DNA from: an uncultured Flavihumibacter sp. | GTDB lineage: Bacteria; Bacteroidota; Bacteroidia; Chitinophagales; Chitinophagaceae | Direction: 5' to 3' | Length of the DNA: 64,000 nt | NCBI GenBank assembly: GCA_902168105.1 | Contig: CABHOY010000030.1 | Span: forward strand, 1-64,000 | Shown here: positions 41,954 through 52,428 of the stretch, piece by piece | Numbering within the stretch: position 1 is the stretch's first letter | Layout of the letters: the number at the start of each line of letters is the position of its first letter | Notes under the pieces: generated by a model | Told to the model about the DNA's origin: nothing | Database searches by the model: none | The model's input: the letters and a program-made list of their open reading frames with translations, nothing else | Position numbers and translations under genes: made by a program

Positions 41954-44757
41954 TAATTGAACAACTGCTGCAGCGGCAGAATAAACGCGAACCTTTGAGA
42001 TGCATTATCCAGCGGATCTTTATCAAAGAGATGGCTGTAACGCAGACCGAAGGTGAAAGGGAGTACATTGCCTATCTTGGTATCAAAGAATAGTTCCCCG
42101 CCCGCTGACCTGTACTGTGTATTTACCTTGCTGATAAAATTATACGACCTGCTGTAATCGTAAAATACGTTACCACGGATACGCATGAAATATAGCAACT
42201 GCGCAAAGCCCCAGTCAGGGTATGCTATCGGAAAATGATAGTTCACGCCCAGTTTATAGATATGCTCGTAGAATGGTTCGTTATATCCTCTTGCATAGGC
42301 AAAATTATCTGTAAAAGAATAATTCCTTGACGTATCCCGCTGTTGCCATGCTGCCTGCAATACCAGGCTGTGATTGGCTGACAGCCCCGGGAGATATAAG
42401 TCTGCCCGTGCAAAAAGCTGCTCTGCAAAAACGTTTGTCAGCGAGCGATTGTATTGCAACGCGACATATTGCCCGAAGTGAGAATAGATGTTCTGTCTTG
42501 CCCTGATGCGTTGGTTATTAAACACCAGTGTGTTGCCGATATATTGTATCGATGGATTGGTGAACCGGAAATTTCCCTGCGGATATCTTTCCAGGTAATG
42601 ATACATAGAAGACAATGACAGGCTGCGGCTATACAGACCGGATGAGAGATTCAGCGGTATGGTAAACCCTCCGTGGAGGTCCATTTCTTTCCAGTACAAA
42701 CGTCCTTTTCCTGAAAAAACATCCGAGCGGTTGAAGGTGTATTTAGCTCCTGCCTGAAGGTATGGGAACAAAGCCCCGTAAATGAAATCGCCCGTAAATC
42801 CGGAGCTCCCTTCATTACGGTTATAGGTGTACCCGAGGGCAGTAGACGCTGTATTCAGAATATTATTTCCGTATAAGGTTAGGCTATAATCAGGATCGTC
42901 GAAAGTGGGTAACCAGCTGTGAAAGTTGAACAGGCGCGTTCCTTTCGGATATTTTTTGATGTCGTACTGCTCATGCGGCACCTTATCCAGGATGTCGCCC
43001 CCCTCCTGGAAATCGGGTTTCAGCCAGGCGCTATGGTAGCTCCTGCCGGTTTCTATCTGCTGCCAGCTTTTCGGCGACAATGGCGTAGCATATAAGGCAT
43101 ATCCTTTAGTACCGAACGCACTGTATACCACCTGTTGTGAACTATCGTCAATGGCGGCATGCACTACGCTGTTGGCATGTGCTGTTACCTGGTAGATCTT
43201 TTTGTCGGGCAATGTCAATGCAAACAGGTTATCGGCGTCCTTATACGCAGCCGTGTAATACACTGTATCGCGGCGTACCACAGGAATGCCCAGCACGATA
43301 TCGCCAAAGGCGGTCAGTTGCTCTGTCGTACCTGTGGCCAATGACTGGCGCACCATGGCCATTTGTCCGCGGTCGTTACGTACGTTACTGATCACCCATT
43401 GCTCATCGGCGGAGAATTTCGGATAAGTATAATACCAGTTATTCGGATTAGGCAGTGTTTCTATTACGGCGCCGGTCTCTCCGTCCAACAATTGCAGACC
43501 GTATTGTTGTGAAGGCAGTGTTAGCGCCACAATGATCTTTTTGCCATCTGCGGTAATATCAGGAGAGAAATAACGTGAGGTGTGTGTTAATGTACGGGTA
43601 TGACCGGTGGCCATATCGTAGGTTTTCACAACCGAATAATCTTTCCAGGACCAGCGCGGATGGAAACGCGCTTCGGTCCATACCAGCCTGCCATTGCGGT
43701 AGCTGAAATAATCGTCGAAGTTCATCCCGGGACGGGTCACCAGTTGCTGTTTGCCGGTGCTGTCCAGCAGATAGAATCCGGCTACACGGTTATATGCATC
43801 TTTATAAACGATCCATTCCCCTGGTTTAACCGGGTAAACGTATTTGTAGTTGGTAACAGTATGAGGTGCTTCCAGTAACGCTTTACCGGGCTTACTGTCC
43901 TGCGTTGCATAGTTATTCCATAAAGGCTGATACTCCTGCAGCATGGCGCTGTAAAACCCTGTCACATTTTGCCCTGTACGTTTTTTGAGGCTTTGGGAAA
44001 AAGAGTAGAATAATCCGCGATAGCGTACTGCATCCGTAGTTACATCTTTCCAGAATGTGCGGCCGTAATGTTCGCGGCCATACATGCTCATTAAGTAACC
44101 TAACGGATAATGATTGGGAGTAAAGTCAACATAAGATCCATTCCTGATCTTCATATAACTATAGTCCCGGTGCTCGAGCGACAAAGCCCTGAAGCCGTCG
44201 AAGAAGGCTGGCAGCCTGCCCCTGCCCTGTGCACTTAATGCTGTTTCCATTGTAACGGCATCCCCTTCCCAGAACCAGTTAGGTACTGCAATGCTGGTAG
44301 CTGCAGCCAGTCCCATCTCTCCCAATACATAGGATACGACTTTAGACACGCCCTGGTTGAAGTTACGGTTCTGCAATACGTGCCGGTATTCGTGTATGGC
44401 CAGCTGGTCTTCCCACTTCAGTGATCCGAGGTCGGAGGAATTAGGCGGCGGTGTAAGGTAAAACTCTGAACGGAACGGGCCTAGTTGCACGTAGCCATTG
44501 GATTGCAGCGTTTGGTTCTGCAATACGATACTGACTTTTTTATTTCTGTCCCCGATAGAATAACGGGTATATCTGTCTATGTAATGTACGAGATCTGCTA
44601 CCCGTTGGCCCTGTTTTTCCAATCCTGCGGGGAATATGATACGTGCGGTGTCGCTGTTGATCTGACGCCATTTCAGGGAAGGAGGATTACCACCGAATGT
44701 CTGAGCCAGTGCGGTAGAAGGGATTACTAGTAGCAGTAGGAACGCAAAAGTTCTCAT
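41950..44757 (-). CDS. Exported zinc metalloprotease-like/beta-propeller/barrel protein
   Basis: A 935-residue protein starting at the ATG at 44757 with a signal peptide (MRTFAFLLLLVIPSTALAQ). Residues about 25-270 look like a gluzincin protease: HEYRH at 122-126 (LAIHEYRHVLQN, an HExxH motif) and NWFWEGDAV with Glu164 as likely third zinc ligand. Residues about 290-570 show TolB/PD40-like propeller blades (YVYPVKPGEWIVYKDAYN, YFSPDITADGKKIIVALT, YPKFSADEQWVISNVRND). Residues about 600-935 look like an outer membrane barrel (YSLTLYGNNILNTASTALGY to RYSHLFDKD and RFAFILPLQQLFNY). I know of no characterised protein with this role. Confidence 0.75.
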   Translation of the reverse strand: MRTFAFLLLLVIPSTALAQTFGGNPPSLKWRQINSDTARIIFPAGLEKQGQRVADLVHYIDRYTRYSIGDRNKKVSIVLQNQTLQSNGYVQLGPFRSEFYLTPPPNSSDLGSLKWEDQLAIHEYRHVLQNRNFNQGVSKVVSYVLGEMGLAAATSIAVPNWFWEGDAVTMETALSAQGRGRLPAFFDGFRALSLEHRDYSYMKIRNGSYVDFTPNHYPLGYLMSMYGREHYGRTFWKDVTTDAVRYRGLFYSFSQSLKKRTGQNVTGFYSAMLQEYQPLWNNYATQDSKPGKALLEAPHTVTNYKYVYPVKPGEWIVYKDAYNRVAGFYLLDSTGKQQLVTRPGMNFDDYFSYRNGRLVWTEARFHPRWSWKDYSVVKTYDMATGHTRTLTHTSRYFSPDITADGKKIIVALTLPSQQYGLQLLDGETGAVIETLPNPNNWYYTYPKFSADEQWVISNVRNDRGQMAMVRQSLATGTTEQLTAFGDIVLGIPVVRRDTVYYTAAYKDADNLFALTLPDKKIYQVTAHANSVVHAAIDDSSQQVVYSAFGTKGYALYATPLSPKSWQQIETGRSYHSAWLKPDFQEGGDILDKVPHEQYDIKKYPKGTRLFNFHSWLPTFDDPDYSLTLYGNNILNTASTALGYTYNRNEGSSGFTGDFIYGALFPYLQAGAKYTFNRSDVFSGKGRLYWKEMDLHGGFTIPLNLSSGLYSRSLSLSSMYHYLERYPQGNFRFTNPSIQYIGNTLVFNNQRIRARQNIYSHFGQYVALQYNRSLTNVFAEQLFARADLYLPGLSANHSLVLQAAWQQRDTSRNYSFTDNFAYARGYNEPFYEHIYKLGVNYHFPIAYPDWGFAQLLYFMRIRGNVFYDYSRSYNFISKVNTQYRSAGGELFFDTKIGNVLPFTFGLRYSHLFDKDPLDNASQRFAFILPLQQLFNY

Positions 44758-44801
44758 AATCAATTGCAGGTATAATCAAACAATATACGCAAATAATGCA
44801 G

Positions 44802-44850
44802 AATGCTGCATACAACAAGGAAGGTGTACTTCCTGGTTGCATGCAGCATT
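44802..44850 (-). terminator. Long hairpin after the serine dehydratase gene
   Basis: The arms 44802-44823 and 44829-44850 pair in 20 of 22 positions (AATGCTGCAT..AGGAAG with CTTCCT..ATGCAGCATT) around a 5-base loop. There is no clean T run on the minus strand, so termination is likely but not certain. Confidence 0.65.
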
Positions 44851-44858
44851 AGCCGGTA

Positions 44859-46292
<1,434 letters not shown>

Positions 46293-46350
46293 TTAGAATT
46301 TGAGCAAATGTAAGGCATTCCACATATCCAAAAATCCATACATGAAGTCA

Positions 46351-46388
46351 AAAAACAAGTCCCGCCTGAACTGGTCAGAACGGGACTT
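46351..46388 (-). terminator. Terminator of the FKBP genes
   Basis: AAGTCCCG (46357-46364) and CGGGACTT (46381-46388) with an inner CTGA/TCAG stem. On the minus strand it is followed by GTTTTTTGAC. Confidence 0.88.
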
Positions 46389-46409
46389 TATGAAGTGTAA
46401 AGTACAATA

Positions 46410-46910
46410 CTATGGATTGACTACATCCACTAATTCAACATCGAAAATCAGTGAAGAGTTAGCTGGTATTTTACCGCTGGACTGAGTTCCATATCCGTAA
46501 TAGGAAGGGAAATACACACGGATCTTACCGCCTTTAGTGATCTTTGTCAAAGCGAACTGGAAACCCACAATTACTTTTCCTGCTGTGAATTCAGCAGGAG
46601 TGGTAGTAGCAGAATCAAATACAACACCATTCAACAGTTGTCCTTTGTACAAAGTCTTCACTTTGGTGTTAGTGTTCTTAACAGTGTCTTTACCATTTCC
46701 GGGAGCAGTAATTTGATAGAAAATGCCAGAAGCTGTATCCTGAACAGCCGTCAGGTTGTTTGCCTTCAGATATGCCTTGATGGAATCAATTTCCTTGTTA
46801 AACTGCGGAACAGGATCATAAACATCGTTATCCTTACTACATGCTGCAAACAAACCCATCATCAGTACTGCACCCAGCAGTAGAAAATTTCTCATGCTTA
46901 ATCTTTTCAT
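46410..46910 (-). CDS. FKBP-type peptidyl-prolyl isomerase lipoprotein
   Basis: A 166-residue lipoprotein (lipobox FAAC, Cys24) with a helical linker and one FKBP domain (about 75-163): VKTLYKGQLLNGVVFDSATT, VIVGFQFALTKITKGGKIRVYFPSYYGYG, IPANSSLIFDVELVDV. It should assist folding of outer proteins in the periplasm. The neighbour at 46960 is a paralogue; the 49-base gap implies co-transcription. Confidence 0.92.
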   Translation of the reverse strand: MKRLSMRNFLLLGAVLMMGLFAACSKDNDVYDPVPQFNKEIDSIKAYLKANNLTAVQDTASGIFYQITAPGNGKDTVKNTNTKVKTLYKGQLLNGVVFDSATTTPAEFTAGKVIVGFQFALTKITKGGKIRVYFPSYYGYGTQSSGKIPANSSLIFDVELVDVVNP

Positions 46911-46959
46911 GAAATGCTCAAGTTTTTATAATAGTCAATGATTAAATACAGAAGGATAC

Positions 46960-47463
46960 TCATTTAAAATCAACTAATTCAACGTCACATACCAGAACGG
47001 TGTTGGCAGGGATAATATTGCCAACGGCAATATTGCCAAAAGCGAGTGGTGAAGGAATGATCATAAATATTCTGCCACCCTTGCCTATTTTCTGCAATCC
47101 GATCTGCCAGCCGATGATATGGTCTTTCAGTGCACGGCCGTCAAAATTGGTAGATCCGAAAGAAGCGTCGAACACAGAGTCTTTCAGGTTCGCGCGGGTG
47201 TAAATGACAGTTGGAACGGAATTAAGCGTCATGTGAGCGCTGTCGCTGCCCGGAGCTTCTATATTAAAATAAAGCCCGCTGAAGTCACGCTCCATGTTAA
47301 GATTATGTTCCCGGATATATTTCTGGATCAGGATATCCTGTTCTATCATTGTTTTCTCTACATCAGAGTATACGTCTGCGCCGGAATATTCATCTTTAGA
47401 ACAAGCCGTCAGCAGGAATACTGGCAATAAAAAACAGAAAGCGGCGCGTAAAAAGGCGTTCAT
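46960..47463 (-). CDS. FKBP-type peptidyl-prolyl isomerase-like lipoprotein
   Basis: A 167-residue lipoprotein starting at the ATG at 47463 (MNAFLRAAFCFLLPVFLLTACSKD, lipobox LTAC). The frame is open 87 bases upstream but those codons overlap the groEL terminator region. The FKBP domain is divergent: PTVIYTRANLKDSVFDASFG, IIGWQIGLQKIGKGGRIFMIIPSPLAFG, IIPANTVLVCDVELVDF. Several active-site aromatics differ from the paralogue downstream, so isomerase activity is uncertain. Confidence 0.88.
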   Translation of the reverse strand: MNAFLRAAFCFLLPVFLLTACSKDEYSGADVYSDVEKTMIEQDILIQKYIREHNLNMERDFSGLYFNIEAPGSDSAHMTLNSVPTVIYTRANLKDSVFDASFGSTNFDGRALKDHIIGWQIGLQKIGKGGRIFMIIPSPLAFGNIAVGNIIPANTVLVCDVELVDFK

Positions 47464-47505
47464 ACAGTTATAACGGACAAAGGGATCTAAAGTTACAGGA
47501 AAGCC

Positions 47506-47548
47506 GATAAAAAAGGAAAGGGTATCCGCCGGAGGCGAACACCCTTTC
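47506..47548 (-). terminator. Terminator of groESL
   Basis: GAAAGGGT (47516-47523) and ACCCTTTC (47541-47548) with an inner CGCC/GGCG stem. On the minus strand it is followed by CTTTTTTATC. Confidence 0.88.
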
Positions 47549-47570
47549 ACTTATATTCTTGGATACTATA

Positions 47571-49250
<1,680 letters not shown>

Positions 49251-49263
49251 TCAACGTGTTTGA

Positions 49264-49545
49264 TTAAACAATCGCTAAGATGTCAGATTCACGCATGATT
49301 AAGTAATCGCCGCCTTCGATGCTGATCTCTGTACCGGAATATTTACCATACAATACAGTGTCGCCTACCTTTACTGTCACCGGCTCATCTTTCTTACCAG
49401 GACCGGCAGCTACTACCGTACCTCTTTGTGGTTTTTCTTTTGCGGTATCAGGGATGATGATACCACCAGCTGTTTTCTCTTCTGCGGCTGCGGGTTTCAC
49501 GATCACCCTGTCAGCTAAGGGTTTAATACTTAAATCTTTTGCCAT
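49264..49545 (-). CDS. groES: Co-chaperonin GroES
   Basis: A 93-residue lid of the GroEL chamber: [81 protein letters not shown]. The mobile loop with GGIIIP is intact. The start is the ATG at 49545 ([10 protein letters not shown]); the frame open upstream to 49632 is leader. The leader of about 100 bases carries an inverted repeat. Confidence 0.98.
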   Translation of the reverse strand: MAKDLSIKPLADRVIVKPAAAEEKTAGGIIIPDTAKEKPQRGTVVAAGPGKKDEPVTVKVGDTVLYGKYSGTEISIEGGDYLIMRESDILAIV

Positions 49546-49590
49546 ATAGTTATACTTTTTAAAAAGGTAAGATGAAGATTTATTAGTGAT

Positions 49591-49616
49591 CTTGGCACCT
49601 CGATAATTGTGCCAAG
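49591..49616. promoter_or_regulatory. Inverted repeat in the groESL leader
   Basis: CTTGGCAC (49591-49598), 10 bases, GTGCCAAG (49609-49616): a perfect 8-bp dyad. A further GGCAC follows directly (GTGCC-AA-GGCAC, 49609-49620). It lies about 30-55 bases after the expected RNA start. It is not the classical CIRCE element, whose arms are TTAGCACTC with a 9-base gap. Confidence 0.5.
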
Positions 49617-49654
49617 GCACTTTTCCCGACAAATCTGGTCAAATTTTCAGTCAT

Positions 49655-49685
49655 CAAAGATAGACTTATCAGGCACACTGACAAA
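49655..49685 (-). promoter_or_regulatory. Consensus groESL promoter
   Basis: On the minus strand TTTG (plus 49682-49685), exactly 19 bases, TATCTTTG (plus 49655-49662). A full match to the Bacteroidota primary sigma consensus. Confidence 0.8.
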
Positions 49686-49807
49686 AATGCCATTTTTTCA
49701 GAAAAAACATGACAGAATCAGCTGTAATATAGGAATTAGGAATTAAGAATTCCAAATTCCCTAATTTTCCCATAGCTTTGCGCCCTCATACAGTTCTTGA
49801 TTATAAG

Positions 49808-50737
49808 ATGATTAGCAGAAGAAATATCCGGGTGAAGGTCATGCAGACCCTTTATGCACTGGAAACGATGGAAGAGGGTACCGTCAAGCCGGGCACGGCT
49901 ACCAGTTTACTGAACGAGAAACTGGACCAGACCAGTCAGATCTTTACATACCTATTATACTGCCTGTCCCAGGTAGCACAGTATGCCGAGATCGATGCGC
50001 AGACACGTGCCTCCAAACATCTTCCCTCGGCGGCCGACCTGCAGGTGAATACCAAGATCGCCGGAAATGAATTCATTTTCCAGATAATCAATGACAAAGG
50101 CTTCCAGGTGAACCTGGAACAGTGGAAACTCAAACACCTTCCCGAGCCGGACCTGATGCGTAAACTCTATAATACGCTCACAGCTACAGAGGTCTATCAG
50201 AATTACATAAAGGAACCTTCCCGTACCAAAGCCGGCGAGAAGGAGATCATGGAATATCTCTACAAAGAGATTCTTGCCAAAAGTGAACTGTTCCTCCAGC
50301 ACATGGAAGATTCCTTCCTGCACTGGGGCGACGACGCAGAAATGATGGACCTCCTGGTTGCCAATTACATGCACAAGCCGCACCTGTTCAATTTCCTCCA
50401 GCTGATAAGCAAAGAGAAACTGGAATATGCACGCGAACTGCTGCTCACCGTAATCGACAAAAAAGAGTACTGCCTGGAACTTATCAAGCCTAAATTACAG
50501 AACTGGGACCCGGAACGTATCGCCGCAGTGGATATGCTGCTGATGGAGATGGGCGTTTGCGAGTTCCTGTACTTCCCGACCATCCCTACCAAGGTGACAA
50601 TCAATGAATATATCGACCTGGCGAAAGCTTACAGCACTCCCCAGAGCGGACAATTTGTAAATGGTATTCTTGATAATATCCTGAAAGACCTGGACCAGGC
50701 AAATCAGATAAAGAAGATAGACCGTACAAAAAAATAG
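49808..50737 (+). CDS. nusB: Transcription antitermination factor NusB
   Basis: A 309-residue NusB. The RNA-binding start is MISRRNIRVKVMQTLYALE. The C-terminal NusB fold is clear (ELLLTVIDKKEYCLELIKPKLQNWDPERIAAVDMLLMEMGVCEFLYFP, INEYIDLAKAYSTPQSGQFVNGILDNIL). It is about twice the size of E. coli NusB, with a helical insertion in the first half, which is usual in Bacteroidota. The start is the ATG at 49808. It binds boxA with NusE for rRNA antitermination. It heads a run with DUF1573, yajC and coaE. Confidence 0.93.
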   Translation: MISRRNIRVKVMQTLYALETMEEGTVKPGTATSLLNEKLDQTSQIFTYLLYCLSQVAQYAEIDAQTRASKHLPSAADLQVNTKIAGNEFIFQIINDKGFQVNLEQWKLKHLPEPDLMRKLYNTLTATEVYQNYIKEPSRTKAGEKEIMEYLYKEILAKSELFLQHMEDSFLHWGDDAEMMDLLVANYMHKPHLFNFLQLISKEKLEYARELLLTVIDKKEYCLELIKPKLQNWDPERIAAVDMLLMEMGVCEFLYFPTIPTKVTINEYIDLAKAYSTPQSGQFVNGILDNILKDLDQANQIKKIDRTKK

Positions 50738-50765
50738 CTATTTTTGGGCAGAACCCTTAATAATT

Positions 50766-51209
50766 ATGAAAAAGATATTCTTTTACCTGATCGCCGGAAG
50801 CCTTATAGCAGGCGCCTGTAATTCAAACACCGGCAAGACAAGTGGCCAGGAAACAGCCACTACCGCTGCATCCGATACCGCTACAGGTACTCCAGTGATC
50901 GCTTTCGATGAAATGGTCCATAATTTCGGGAACATTACAGAAGGTGAAAAAGTGGAATATTCTTTCAAATTTACCAATACCGGAGACAGGGACCTGCTGA
51001 TAACAGACGCTACCTCCAGCTGCGGTTGTACAGTACCGGAATGGCCTAAAGAGCCTATCAAACCGGGCAAAAGCAGCTACATGAAAGTAGTTTTCAACAG
51101 CGCCGGAAAAGAGGGATATACCGAGAAAGAGATCATTATCAGGGCCAATACAAAACCTGACCAGGTACAGGGACCTAAGATCCAGTGTACCATCCTGAAA
51201 CAAAGCTAA
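50766..51209 (+). CDS. DUF1573 family lipoprotein
   Basis: A 147-residue lipoprotein (lipobox IAGAC, Cys18) with one DUF1573 immunoglobulin-like domain: FDEMVHNFGNITEGEKVEYSFKFTNTGDRDLLITDATSSCGCTVPEWP. The SSCGC pair is the family hallmark. The function is unknown. It is encoded between nusB and yajC, an arrangement common in Bacteroidota. Confidence 0.9.
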   Translation: MKKIFFYLIAGSLIAGACNSNTGKTSGQETATTAASDTATGTPVIAFDEMVHNFGNITEGEKVEYSFKFTNTGDRDLLITDATSSCGCTVPEWPKEPIKPGKSSYMKVVFNSAGKEGYTEKEIIIRANTKPDQVQGPKIQCTILKQS

Positions 51210-51293
51210 GACCGACATACAGAACGGTATAGATATTGAGGCAGGAACTAATTAGAAACAAGAACAACTAAACAACAAATACAACTTAATACG

Positions 51294-51650
51294 ATGTACA
51301 CTAACATGCTGAACGTTTTACTGATGGGTGGTGGTGCTCCGGGTGGAGCAGGTGGCGCCGGTGGCTTCCAATTCATTTTTATTGGTGGTATGATCCTGGT
51401 AATGTGGTTATTTATGATCCGCCCTCAGACCAAAAAAGCAAAAATGCAGAAAGACTTCATCAGCAATCTGCGTGAAGGCGACAAAGTGGTTACCATTGCA
51501 GGTATCCACGGTACTGTTAAGAAGATCAATGACGATGGTACCCTCAAGATCGAGGTGAGCGCCGGTACTTACTTGACCATCGAGCGTTCCGCCATTAGCA
51601 TGGAATACACTAGTGCTCAGCAGAAAGCTGCTGCAACACCAGCAAAATAA
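51294..51650 (+). CDS. yajC: Preprotein translocase subunit YajC
   Basis: A 118-residue single-helix membrane protein associated with SecDF. FIFIGGMILVMWLFMIRPQTKKAKMQKDF followed by LREGDKVVTIAGIHGTVKKI is diagnostic. The short Gly/Ala-rich start (MGGGAPGGAGGAGG) is unusual but sits before the helix. ATG codons at 51294 and 51306 are both possible starts. SecDF is encoded 6 kb away in this window. Confidence 0.95.
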   Translation: MYTNMLNVLLMGGGAPGGAGGAGGFQFIFIGGMILVMWLFMIRPQTKKAKMQKDFISNLREGDKVVTIAGIHGTVKKINDDGTLKIEVSAGTYLTIERSAISMEYTSAQQKAAATPAK

Positions 51651-51671
51651 TTGTTATCTTCAGATAACACG

Positions 51672-51705
51672 TCCCAAATTCCTTACGGAGTTTGGGATTT
51701 TTTTT
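51672..51705 (+). terminator. Terminator of the nusB-yajC run
   Basis: TCCCAAA (51672-51678) and TTTGGGA (51691-51697), with inner CC/GG pairs, followed by eight T. It lies just before coaE, which therefore may depend on read-through or on its own promoter. Confidence 0.85.
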
Positions 51706-51718
51706 GGAATTTGGACGT

Positions 51719-52318
51719 ATGTTAAAAATTGGTATTACAGGCGGCATCGGTTCAGGCAAAACAACAGTAGCCCGGATATTCGAATTACTGGGCGTTCCGG
51801 TCTATTATGCCGATGATGCTGCCAAAACGATCATGCAAACAGATGAACTCCTGATACAACAGGTAAAAGCTCATTTCGGTGAACAGATCTACAGCAGCAC
51901 GAATGTGCTGGACAGGGCGGCATTGGGAAAGATCGTTTTTAATGATAAAGATAAACTGGAACTACTCAACTCCCTCGTACACCCGGCCACCATCCGTCAC
52001 AGCGATGAATGGGCGGACAGACAAACAACCCCTTATGTACTGAAAGAAGCCGCTCTTCTTTTTGAATCCGGCTCATTTCAGTACCTGGATAAATGTATCG
52101 GCGTTTCCGCCCCCCAGCCGCTGCGCATATTGAGGGTCATGAAACGGGATAATATCAGCCGTAACGACGTACTGGCGCGTATGCACAAACAGATCGACGA
52201 TACGATCAAAATGAAGCTGTGCGATTATGTGGTACGCAATGATGATCAGGAAATGGTCATCCCACAGGTGCTGGCATTGCACGAACAACTGTTGCAACTG
52301 GCTGCTGAAAGACCATGA
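51719..52318 (+). CDS. coaE: Dephospho-CoA kinase
   Basis: A 199-residue enzyme for the last step of CoA synthesis. The P-loop is GGIGSGKT at 8-15 (MLKIGITGGIGSGKTTVARIF). Other markers are VYYADDAAKTIM and LVHPATIRH. The start is the ATG at 51719. The other CoA gene of the window, coaD, is 20 kb away. Confidence 0.97.
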   Translation: MLKIGITGGIGSGKTTVARIFELLGVPVYYADDAAKTIMQTDELLIQQVKAHFGEQIYSSTNVLDRAALGKIVFNDKDKLELLNSLVHPATIRHSDEWADRQTTPYVLKEAALLFESGSFQYLDKCIGVSAPQPLRILRVMKRDNISRNDVLARMHKQIDDTIKMKLCDYVVRNDDQEMVIPQVLALHEQLLQLAAERP

Positions 52319-52367
52319 GCATTCAAATAAGACCATAAAAGGAACAATATTATTCCAGCATAGTCCA

Positions 52368-52399
52368 TTGCTTTAACCTTTTTCAGAAGGTTATCTTTG
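52368..52399 (+). promoter_or_regulatory. Promoter of the SNF2 helicase gene
   Basis: TTG (52368-52370), 21 bases, TATCTTTG (52392-52399). The -7 box is perfect and the spacing is slightly long. Confidence 0.55.
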
Positions 52400-52428
52400 T
52401 CCTTGTTGAGAAACCTGAATTACAAGAG

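Noticed and set aside
46300..46485. 61-codon plus-strand open frame across the FKBP terminator
   Set aside because: It overlaps the hairpin and the end of the FKBP gene in antisense.
49591..49620. CIRCE element or sigma-54 promoter before groES
   Set aside because: The arms are not TTAGCACTC and the gap is 10 bases, not 9. TTGGCAC lacks a TTGC box at the right distance on either strand.
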